The notes under the pieces are model-generated. The model was not told the origin of the DNA. It worked only from the letters and a program-made list of their open reading frames with translations, and searched no databases. From Sphingomonadales bacterium UBA6171 (GTDB lineage: Bacteria > Pseudomonadota > Alphaproteobacteria > Sphingomonadales > Sphingomonadaceae): DNA of 7,634 bases. The stretch lies in the NCBI GenBank assembly GCA_002422985.1, contig DITZ01000077.1:1626-9259 (forward strand), given 5' to 3'. The position numbers and the translations under genes were made by a program. Of the stretch, positions 1 through 5,920 are shown in pieces. The stretch's first letter is position 1. Each line of letters starts with the position of its first letter.

Positions 1-102
1 TCCCCTAAAGGGGAGGGGAGGAAGTGGCGCAACACTCTCCCTTTGCACGGCGGGGCCGGGGGTGGGGTCAGGCCCCATGCACAGCAGAAGCAATCACAGG
101 CT
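1..102. other. non-coding stretch downstream of ispE, with two small hairpins
   Basis: I see no supported gene here. There are two short GC-rich inverted repeats. One is at 1-14 (TCCCC, 4-nt loop, GGGGA). The other is at 63-77 (TGGGG, 5-nt loop, CCCCA), 26 bp past the ispE stop. The second could stall transcription leaving ispE, but no T-tract follows it on the minus strand, so calling it a terminator would be speculative. The whole stretch is rich in G runs. The window starts here, so the next gene and its orientation are unknown. Confidence 0.4.
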
Positions 103-915
103 TCAAATCAGCACGCTCGGCTGACACCACCATCCCGCCGGGGCCTTCACTTCCGGTGCCGCATCGAACAGCGCCAGACAGGTGGCCCCACTGCCCGACA
201 TGCGCACGAACCGCACCCCCGGCAGCGCGCGCAGCCAGGCCAGCACATCGGCAATCACCGGTTGCAGCGCGATGGCGGGTGCCTCCAGATCGTTGCGCCC
301 GGCGCGCCAGTCTGCGTGCAGCGGACCGCGATCCACCCCGCCCCAGCCGCGAAACACCGGCCCGGTGGGCACGGCGACGCGCGGGTTCACCAGCAGCACA
401 TGGGTGCCGGTCAGCACCGGCCCGGCGGTCAGTTCATCGCCCCGGCCACGGCCCCATATGGTCCGGCTCAGCACACAGGCCGGCACATCGGCGCCCAGCG
501 GTCTGGCCAGTGCCAGCAGCCCGGCCTCCTCCAGCGGCTGCCCGGCCAGCCGGTTCAGCAGCCGCAGACAGGCAGCGGCATCGGCGCTGCCACCGCCAAG
601 GCCGGCGGCCACGGGGATATGTTTTTCCAGCGTCAGCACATAGCGGGCTGCCGAACCGGTGGCACGGGCAAAGGCATGGGCTGCGCGCAGCACCAGATTA
701 TCCTCCGGCGGCCCGGCATCGGCGCTGGTTGGGCCGTTCACCTCCAGCGCCCAATAGTCCGAAGGCGTTGCTGTCAACCGATCGCCGAAGCGCGTGAAGG
801 CAAACAGCGTTTCCAGCACATGATAGCCATCCGCCATCCGCCCGCGCACATGCAGCGCAAGGTTGATCTTCGCCGGCGCGTCCTCGCAGCCCGCGACTTG
901 CGGTGCGGCCCTCAT
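103..915 (-). CDS. ispE: 4-(cytidine 5'-diphospho)-2-C-methyl-D-erythritol kinase
   Basis: IspE is the cytosolic kinase of the non-mevalonate (MEP) isoprenoid pathway. It phosphorylates the 2-hydroxyl of CDP-methylerythritol using ATP. The 270-residue protein is a normal size and shows the GHMP-kinase signatures. PAKINL at 14-19 includes the active-site Lys16. DGYH at 29-32 carries the conserved substrate-site histidine. The glycine-rich ATP loop P-x-A-A-G-L-G-G-G-S-A-D-A-A is at 101-114. LGADVP at 140-145 contains the catalytic Asp143. The third GHMP motif, MSGSGATC, is at 239-246. I chose the ATG at 915 because the open frame upstream to 1047 lies inside the preceding gene and its residues look out-of-frame (Arg/Ala-rich). 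The conserved N-terminus also begins shortly after 915. The start overlaps the stop of the TPR gene by four bases (ATGA), which implies translational coupling. The C-terminus GWWCQPSVLI is typical of the family. Confidence 0.96.
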   Translation of the reverse strand: MRAAPQVAGCEDAPAKINLALHVRGRMADGYHVLETLFAFTRFGDRLTATPSDYWALEVNGPTSADAGPPEDNLVLRAAHAFARATGSAARYVLTLEKHIPVAAGLGGGSADAAACLRLLNRLAGQPLEEAGLLALARPLGADVPACVLSRTIWGRGRGDELTAGPVLTGTHVLLVNPRVAVPTGPVFRGWGGVDRGPLHADWRAGRNDLEAPAIALQPVIADVLAWLRALPGVRFVRMSGSGATCLALFDAAPEVKAPAGWWCQPSVLI

Positions 916-2675
916 TTCGCAGCGATGATCGCGTCCAGGCCGATGTCGAGCTTCGCGGCCAGCGCGGCGGCGAGCTTGCTGTCCGGCTCCAGCGCGCGGG
1001 CGCTGTTCCACGCATGCCGCGCCTCGATGCGGCGTCCGACCCGCCACAGGGCGTCACCCAGATGATCGGCCACCGTCGGGTCCGACGGCTCGGCGGCGCG
1101 CGCCTGCTCCAGCAGCCGCACGGCTTCCGCATAGTCGCCCGACACATAGGCCGCCCAGCCCATCGAATCGATGATGGCGCCATTTTCGGGCATGGCGGCA
1201 TAGGCCCGCGCGATCATCGCGCGTGCGGCCGGCACCTGTTGCCGCCGGTCCAGCAGGCCATAGCCCAGATAGTTCAGATAGGTGGGATTATCCGGTTGCA
1301 GCATCGTGGCGTTGCGCAGCGCCGGCTCGGCCGCGGCCCAGTTGCCGGCCAGCTCCTGCGATGCGCCGATCATGAAGTTCAGTTGCGCGCGCACCGGTGC
1401 GGGCGCATCCCCCATGGCCGCCAGCGCCTCGGCATAGCGCGCGGCGGCCGCCGGGTGATTGGCGGCGCGCCGTTCCAGATCCGCCAGCTGCACGATATCT
1501 TCGGGCGTCGAATCCGGTCTTGCCAGTATCGGCGCGAGCAGGGCGCGGGCCTCACTCCACCGTTCCAGCTGCGCCAGCGCGGCCACCCGGCGCGCCGTTG
1601 CCAGCCGCGCCCATGGCGCGTCATTGCCGATATGGTCGATGGCGGCGATGGCCAGTTCCGGCTGCTGCTGGCGCAGCAGATTGTCGGCGGTTACCAGCCA
1701 GGCTTCGGGCATTTTCGGGCTGATGAAGGTCGCCAGCCGGGCGAAATGCAGCGCCGCGCCAGACGAGCGCTCCCGCCCGATATCGGCGGCGACGCGCAGG
1801 AACAAAAGCGAAAGCCCCTGCTCCGGGCTGGTCACCAGCATCCCCAGAGAATGGCCGGAAAGGCCGGGATTCTTCGCATAGCGCGCGCGCGCGTCCATCA
1901 GCAGCGGGTCGTTTGCAGCGCCACCCGCCAGCAGGGTGATGGCCCGTTCGCGCCAGGCCGGATCGGTCTTTGCCGCCTCCAGCGCGGCCCCGGCGGCCGC
2001 GATCCGCAACCGTGGCACATTCGCGCCCTCAGCGGCCACCAGCCTGGCATAGGCCCCGGCGGCCTGCGGCCAGTTGCCGGCCCAGGCGTGCATCGCGGCC
2101 AGATGTTCCGCCACATAGGAGGCGGAAATCCCTGTCGCGCCGCTCACGTCCAGCCGCGCGATCGCAGCATCCGCCTGCCCGCGCGCCGCCAGCGACCAGG
2201 CTTCGATGATGGCGGCCAGCACGGGCGAGGAATCGCCGCGCGGCTGCGGCTCCACGAAACCCGGCCGAACCTCCTCCACGACGCGCCAGGCGCGATCAGC
2301 GGCGGCTGACGCGATGACCGTCAGCACCACCAGCGGATTGCCGGAAGCGGCGGACGGCGTCTTGTCGCCCTGCCGCCGCGCTGCTTCCAGGGCATTGGCA
2401 TGGCTGAAGGCCGCCTTGGCATCGCCGGCCAGGATCGCGATTTCCAGCGCCCGGCGGCGCAGCAGCTCATCGTCCGGTGCCAGTTTCAGCGCGGCGGCAT
2501 AGCGGTCTCCGGCGGTTGCCAGATCCTGTTCTTCGGCCGCCAGCCGGCCCTCGACATAGGCGGCAGCCGCCATATCGGCCTCAGGCGGGCCGCTGCTGCT
2601 GGCAAGCGCGGGCGGGGCCAGCAGCAGCAAAAGGCTGCAAAGCGGGGAATATCTCAGGGTCAAACGCCTCTCCAC
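912..2675 (-). CDS. exported tetratricopeptide-repeat protein
   Basis: This 587-residue TPR protein has a Sec-type signal peptide: a basic N-terminus, a Leu-rich core at about 13-19, and a likely signal peptidase I site after ALA at residue 25. It is therefore probably periplasmic or envelope-associated. It is nearly all helical and Ala-rich. Recognisable TPR units lie near residues 35-70, 428-465, 466-499, 500-532 and 533-566. The last three carry typical cores such as YLGYGLL, DSMGWAAYVSGDYAEAV and HLGDALWRVGRRIEA. TPRs are protein-binding scaffolds, and no catalytic domain is visible, so the partner and role are unknown. The listed start is a GTG. A TTG four codons downstream (2661-2663) has a better-placed Shine-Dalgarno sequence (AAGGTGGAG, 6-nt spacing) and keeps the signal peptide, so the true protein may be 583 residues. 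Its stop overlaps the ispE start, so the two share an mRNA. The link to isoprenoid synthesis is positional only. Confidence 0.9.
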   Translation of the reverse strand: MERRLTLRYSPLCSLLLLLAPPALASSSGPPEADMAAAAYVEGRLAAEEQDLATAGDRYAAALKLAPDDELLRRRALEIAILAGDAKAAFSHANALEAARRQGDKTPSAASGNPLVVLTVIASAAADRAWRVVEEVRPGFVEPQPRGDSSPVLAAIIEAWSLAARGQADAAIARLDVSGATGISASYVAEHLAAMHAWAGNWPQAAGAYARLVAAEGANVPRLRIAAAGAALEAAKTDPAWRERAITLLAGGAANDPLLMDARARYAKNPGLSGHSLGMLVTSPEQGLSLLFLRVAADIGRERSSGAALHFARLATFISPKMPEAWLVTADNLLRQQQPELAIAAIDHIGNDAPWARLATARRVAALAQLERWSEARALLAPILARPDSTPEDIVQLADLERRAANHPAAAARYAEALAAMGDAPAPVRAQLNFMIGASQELAGNWAAAEPALRNATMLQPDNPTYLNYLGYGLLDRRQQVPAARAMIARAYAAMPENGAIIDSMGWAAYVSGDYAEAVRLLEQARAAEPSDPTVADHLGDALWRVGRRIEARHAWNSARALEPDSKLAAALAAKLDIGLDAIIAAK

Positions 2676-2796
2676 CTTGTCGCCACCCTAATACGCGCCA
2701 TCGCGGCCATCTCCCCCGGCCGCCATTGCGGCCATCCATCCCGGCCGCAGTTAACGGTTGCCCATGCCCCGCCCGATTGCAAGCTTTTCAGGCTTT
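2676..2796. other. parE-TPR intergenic spacer
   Basis: This is a 121-bp gap between two same-strand genes. It contains two tandem hairpin units (annotated separately) and part of a 9-bp duplication at the parE stop. I see no T-rich intrinsic terminator for the minus strand and no convincing -35/-10 pair. parE and the TPR-ispE pair could therefore be co-transcribed or not; the sequence does not decide. Confidence 0.4.
2703..2748. repeat. two tandem hairpin units, 25-bp period
   Basis: The motif GCGGCC, 9 nt, GGCCGC occurs at 2703-2723 and again exactly 25 bp later at 2728-2748. Each copy is an inverted repeat able to form a 6-bp all-GC stem with a 9-nt loop. The loops are similar (both start with ATC and are C-rich), which suggests a local duplication. 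On the minus strand these would fold in the RNA downstream of parE and just upstream of the TPR start region. They could slow transcription or protect an RNA end. Neither role is shown by the sequence alone. Confidence 0.6.
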
Positions 2797-2800
2797 TCAG
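2783..2800 (-). repeat. 9-bp tandem duplication covering the parE stop codon
   Basis: GCTTTTCAG occurs twice head to tail on the plus strand, at 2783-2791 and 2792-2800. On the minus strand this places a second in-frame TGA nine bases after the parE stop (TGA AAA GCC TGA). The result is a backup stop. It probably arose by slippage, and it is too short to say more. Confidence 0.7.
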
Positions 2801-4773
2801 GCGTCGATGGCATCCTTGGCGATGGCGCCGGCATGCGCCTGAATGAACTGGAAACGATGTTCCGGCACCCTGCCCATCAGCCGGTCCACCAGATCGCGCA
2901 CCAGATGCCGGTCCTGATGGCTTTCGGGCAGCGTCACGCGGATCAATGTCCGGCGCGCCGGGTCCATCGTGGTTTCGCGCAGCTGCATCGGTGCCATCTC
3001 GCCCAGCCCCTTGAAGCGGCCCACTTCCACCTTGCGCCCCTTGAACCGCGTCGCCAGCAGCGCCTCCCGCTCCGCATCGTCGCGCACATAGACCACGTCA
3101 TTCCCCGCCGCGAGCCGATAGAGCGGCGGCTGCGCCAGATAGAGCCGCCCGGCCTGCACCAGGCCCGGCATTTCCTGGAAGAAGAAGGTCATCAGCAGCG
3201 TGGCGATATGCGCGCCATCCACGTCGGCGTCGGTCATGATGACGACCCGGTCATAGCGCAGCGCCTCGTCTTTATATTTGTCGCGCGTGCCGCAGCCCAG
3301 CGCCAGCGCCAGGTCGGCGACCTCCTGATTCGCGCTGATTTTGGCCGCCGCCGCCGAGGCGACGTTCAATATCTTGCCGCGAATGGGCAGAATGGCCTGC
3401 GTCTTGCGGTCCCGCGCCTGCTTGGCGGAGCCGCCGGCCGAATCGCCCTCCACGATGAACAATTCCGTGCCGGCGCGCGCGCTGTTCGAACAATCGGTCA
3501 GCTTGCCCGGCAGCCGCAGCTTGCGCGCCGAGGTTGCCGTCTTGCGCTTTTCCTCGCGCTCCGCCCGGCGGGCAAGCCGCTCGTCCATCCGGTCGATGGC
3601 AAAGGCCAGCAGCGCGCGGGCGCGATCCTGATCATCGTTCAGCCAATGCTCGAAATGATCCTTGCAGCTCGTTTCCACCAGCTTCTGCGCTTCGGGCGAC
3701 GACAGCCGGTCCTTGGTTTGAGACTGGAACTGCGGCTGCGGAATGAACAGCGACAGCATCACCCGGCTGCCGACCAGCACATCCTCGCTCGTCAGGTCCG
3801 CGCCCTTTTTCACGCCCGCCAGCGCCGCCCAGGCTTTCAGCCCGCGCAGGATGGCCGATCGGAAACCGGCCTCATGCGTGCCGCCCTGCGGTGTCGGGAT
3901 GGTGTTGCAATACCAGGCCGCCGCGCCATCGCCGGCCACCGTCCAGTGCACCGCCCATTCCACCTCGCCCGCCCCCCCGGCAAATTTCAGCCTGCCGGCA
4001 AAGGGCAGGTTGGTGACGGTCGCCTCGCCCGCCACATCCTCGGCCAGATGGTCCGCCAGCCCGCCGGGGAAGATGAAGGTCTGCGATTCGGGGACTGTGT
4101 CGGTGGCGAGCGACGGCGCGCAGCGCCAGCGGATTTCCACGCCGCCAAACAGATAGGCCTTGGAGCGCGCCAGCCGATAGAGCCGGTCTGGCGAAAAGCG
4201 CGCTTCCGCCCCGAAAATCTGCGGGTCCGGCCGGAAACTTACCGTGGTGCCGCGCCGATTGGGCGTCGGCCCCAGATTCTCCAGCGGGCCGGTGGCAGCC
4301 CCGCGCGAGAAACGCTGGCGCCACAGGGTGCGGTTGCGCGCCACCTCGATCACCAGCTCGTCCGACAGCGCATTCACCACCGAAATGCCAACGCCGTGCA
4401 GGCCGCCCGATGTCGCATAGGCACCGGTGGTGAATTTGCCGCCCGAATGCAGCATGGTGAGGATGACTTCCAGCGCGGATTTGTCGGGGAAGCGCGGGTG
4501 CGGCCCCACCGGAATCCCCCGGCCATTGTCGGCGATCACCAATGTGCCATCGGCTTCCAGCGTCACCTCGATGCGGCTGGCATGGCCGGCCACGGCCTCG
4601 TCCATCGCATTGTCCAGCACTTCGGCGGCCAGATGGTGCAGCGCGGCGACATCGGTGCCGCCGATATACATGCCGGGGCGGCGGCGGACAGGCTCCAGCC
4701 CCTCCAGCACTTCGATGGAATGGGCATCATAATCGCCGGAATCCGGGCCGGGCGCGCCAAAGAGATCGCTCAT
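2797..4773 (-). CDS. parE: DNA topoisomerase IV subunit B (ATPase subunit)
   Basis: ParE is the ATPase half of topoisomerase IV. With ParC it decatenates daughter chromosomes and relaxes supercoils. The 658-residue length, without the large insertion of proteobacterial GyrB, favours ParE over GyrB. Visible motifs, in order: the GHKL ATPase N-box EVLDNAMDE at 51-59 with catalytic Glu51; DNGRGIPVG at 82-90; GGLHGVGISVVNALS at 123-137; the switch lysine in QTKDRL at 352-357; the TOPRIM EGDSAGGSAKQARDR at 442-456; the metal-binding DADVDG at 515-520; and RFKGLGEM near 586-593 followed by QLRETTMDP at 597-605. I chose the ATG at 4773 because it is preceded by a strong Shine-Dalgarno sequence (AGGAGGGGG) and leads straight into family-like sequence. 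The open frame continues upstream to 4905, but those 44 residues do not look like family sequence. Its partner parC is not in the window. Confidence 0.96.
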   Translation of the reverse strand: MSDLFGAPGPDSGDYDAHSIEVLEGLEPVRRRPGMYIGGTDVAALHHLAAEVLDNAMDEAVAGHASRIEVTLEADGTLVIADNGRGIPVGPHPRFPDKSALEVILTMLHSGGKFTTGAYATSGGLHGVGISVVNALSDELVIEVARNRTLWRQRFSRGAATGPLENLGPTPNRRGTTVSFRPDPQIFGAEARFSPDRLYRLARSKAYLFGGVEIRWRCAPSLATDTVPESQTFIFPGGLADHLAEDVAGEATVTNLPFAGRLKFAGGAGEVEWAVHWTVAGDGAAAWYCNTIPTPQGGTHEAGFRSAILRGLKAWAALAGVKKGADLTSEDVLVGSRVMLSLFIPQPQFQSQTKDRLSSPEAQKLVETSCKDHFEHWLNDDQDRARALLAFAIDRMDERLARRAEREEKRKTATSARKLRLPGKLTDCSNSARAGTELFIVEGDSAGGSAKQARDRKTQAILPIRGKILNVASAAAAKISANQEVADLALALGCGTRDKYKDEALRYDRVVIMTDADVDGAHIATLLMTFFFQEMPGLVQAGRLYLAQPPLYRLAAGNDVVYVRDDAEREALLATRFKGRKVEVGRFKGLGEMAPMQLRETTMDPARRTLIRVTLPESHQDRHLVRDLVDRLMGRVPEHRFQFIQAHAGAIAKDAIDA

Positions 4774-5032
4774 GCCCCCTCCTAGCCGAGCTTGGAGGCT
4801 ATGGGAACAGGAGAGGAACGACGGAGGGGGGATCGCCTGTTGCACATTGGCCACAGTATGGGCGCACTTGTCACAGAAACGCATTTTTCGGGTTGTGCGC
4901 TGCACAACGGGAATGCAGTAACGGCCTCAAGAAGGCTTTCAAGCCCGTCCATGGTTTCCTGCTGAGCACAACGGGCCACTGACGTGGCGCAGATTTTGTG
5001 TGCCGCAATTCGGCGGCTATTAGGAGCAGACT
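4774..5032. promoter_or_regulatory. divergent intergenic region between parE and the outer-membrane protein gene
   Basis: This 259-bp gap must hold the promoters for both flanking genes, since they are transcribed away from each other. The parE ribosome-binding site is at its left edge and that of the porin-like gene (AGGAG, 5022-5026) at its right edge. I found no convincing sigma-70 -35/-10 pair on either strand. It contains a 17-bp inverted repeat (4892-4908) and an extra half-site (4966-4972), annotated separately. A small hairpin, GCCG-CAATT-CGGC at 5002-5014, lies just before the porin ribosome-binding site. Short open frames crossing this gap look like chance frames. Confidence 0.6.
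4892..4908. promoter_or_regulatory. inverted repeat, possible operator (GTTGTGC-GCT-GCACAAC)
   Basis: This is a perfect 7-bp dyad with a 3-bp spacer. The half-site GCACAAC recurs at 4966-4972, and the copy there extends to GCACAACGGG, identical to 4902-4911. That gives three copies of the half-site within 81 bp in a divergent promoter region. The two same-direction copies are 64 bp apart, about six helical turns. This is the arrangement expected of a transcription-factor site. I do not recognise the factor, and a chance dyad is possible. Confidence 0.4.
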
Positions 5033-5767
5033 ATGCAATCGATTTACAGCATCACTGGCAAGCTGGCCGCCCTCGCCACGGCGGGCGCGATCCTGGTTGG
5101 TGCCACCGCCGTCAGGGCCGAGGAAGAAAGCTTCCCGAAAATCACCGGCTCGGCCGCCTTCGTAAGCGACTATCGCTTCCGTGGCATCAGCTATTCCAAC
5201 CGCGACCCGGCGGTGCAGGCCGGCATCACGCTCAACACCAAGCCCGGCTTCTTTATCGGCGCCTGGGGTTCGTCCATCGCCAACTATAACGGTGCGACGA
5301 CCGAAATCGACGTGATCGGCGGCTGGACCGGCCCGCTCGGCCCGCTGACGGCCACCGTTGGTTTCACCGGCTATCTCTATCCGGGCGGCAGCAACACCGA
5401 TGTGGTGGAATTCTATGGCACGCTCGCCGGCACGGCTGGCCCCGCCACCGTCACCGTCGGCCTGAACTGGGCACCGGAGCAGGATAATCTTTACACCTCC
5501 AGCCGCTATATGTTCGGTGCGCTTGGCGTCGCCATCCCGGAAACGCCCATCACGCTCAAGGCCTCTGCCGGTCATGAGCGCGGCGCGCTGGTGGTTGACG
5601 GTTCCGGCACCACCACCAACAAGTTCGACTGGATGGTGGGTGCCGATCTGTCGGTGCTGGGCCTGACGGTCGGCGCGGCCTATATTGGCAACGACATGCC
5701 GAACAAGAGCATGTTCAACACCAGTTCCAAGAACGCCTTTGTCGTGTCGGTGACCGCCGCTTTCTGA
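5033..5767 (+). CDS. TorF-family (TIGR02001-like) outer-membrane beta-barrel protein
   Basis: This 244-residue exported protein has a clear signal peptide: Lys10, a hydrophobic core at 11-27, and a likely cleavage site after VRA at residue 29. The mature protein alternates polar and hydrophobic residues with Gly/Thr-rich strands and ends in Phe, as outer-membrane beta-barrels do for BAM recognition. The opening of the mature part, with GSAAFVSDYRFRGISYSNRDPAVQAGI at about 39-65, resembles the TIGR02001/TorF putative porin family. Other family-like features are the GFFIGAWGS segment and the LYPGG motif. The substrate is not known, and the family name itself is only putative. The ATG at 5033 is supported by an upstream AGGAGC at proper spacing. 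The gene ends in two consecutive in-frame TGA codons. It stands alone on the plus strand and converges on tig across a shared terminator. Confidence 0.87.
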   Translation: MQSIYSITGKLAALATAGAILVGATAVRAEEESFPKITGSAAFVSDYRFRGISYSNRDPAVQAGITLNTKPGFFIGAWGSSIANYNGATTEIDVIGGWTGPLGPLTATVGFTGYLYPGGSNTDVVEFYGTLAGTAGPATVTVGLNWAPEQDNLYTSSRYMFGALGVAIPETPITLKASAGHERGALVVDGSGTTTNKFDWMVGADLSVLGLTVGAAYIGNDMPNKSMFNTSSKNAFVVSVTAAF

Positions 5768-5775
5768 TGATATGC

Positions 5776-5805
5776 CCCGCCCGCCGGCGAAATCCGGCGG
5801 GCGGG
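5776..5805 (+). repeat. GC-only hairpin just after the outer-membrane protein gene
   Basis: Arms 5776-5787 and 5794-5805 are perfectly complementary over 12 bp, all G and C, with a 6-nt loop (CGAAAT). The hairpin begins 9 bp after the stop codon. No T-tract follows, so it is not a classical intrinsic terminator. It may shield the 3' end of the porin mRNA from exonucleases, working with the terminator 13 bp further on. Confidence 0.65.
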
Positions 5806-5817
5806 CGGCTTGCAGGG

Positions 5818-5857
5818 CAAAAAAGCGGCGGGGAGATATCTCCCCGCCGCTTTTTTG
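5818..5857. terminator. bidirectional intrinsic terminator, perfect 40-bp palindrome
   Basis: The sequence is fully self-complementary about the midpoint 5837/5838. An A6 run at 5819-5824 leads into a GC-rich stem (GCGGCGGGGAG, then ATAT at the centre), mirrored by the opposite arm and a T6 run at 5851-5856. Either strand therefore gives a strong stem followed by a U-tract. It lies 51 bp past the porin stop and 64 bp past the tig stop, where two convergent genes need one. Confidence 0.93.
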
Positions 5858-5920
5858 TTGGCCTGTTCGGGCGAAGCATCAGCAAAATGACGGGATCATC
5901 CCCTCACAACCCCCGGTGCC

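Noticed and set aside
916..1047. 44-residue N-terminal extension of IspE
   Set aside because: It lies within the TPR coding region in another frame and is Arg/Ala-rich. The ATG at 915 gives the standard IspE N-terminus.
43..1065. 340-codon plus-strand frame opposite ispE
   Set aside because: Composition is that of an antisense shadow. ispE on the minus strand has all family motifs.
903..2309. 468-codon plus-strand frame opposite the TPR gene
   Set aside because: Low-complexity Arg/Gly/His/Gln composition typical of an antisense shadow, and no recognisable domain.
2758..4785. 675-codon open frame on the plus strand opposite parE
   Set aside because: It is rich in His, Arg, Gln and Pro, as expected of an antisense frame of a GC-rich gene. 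The minus strand encodes an unmistakable ParE.
4774..4905. 44-residue N-terminal extension of ParE from an ATG at 4905
   Set aside because: The ATG at 4773 has a strong Shine-Dalgarno sequence and begins family-like sequence. The extension does not resemble ParE and would cover the intergenic dyad.
4782..4979. 65-codon minus-strand frame in the parE/porin gap as a small gene
   Set aside because: No good ribosome-binding site, no recognisable feature, and it crosses the required promoter region and the dyad.
4996..5023. TTGTGT ... TATTAG as a porin promoter, 16-bp spacing
   Set aside because: The -10 would overlap the ribosome-binding site, leaving no usable leader.
5892..5902. GGGAT-C-ATCCC dyad downstream of tig as a terminator
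   Set aside because: The loop is one base, too small to form, and no T-tract follows immediately. The palindrome at 5818-5857 explains termination better.
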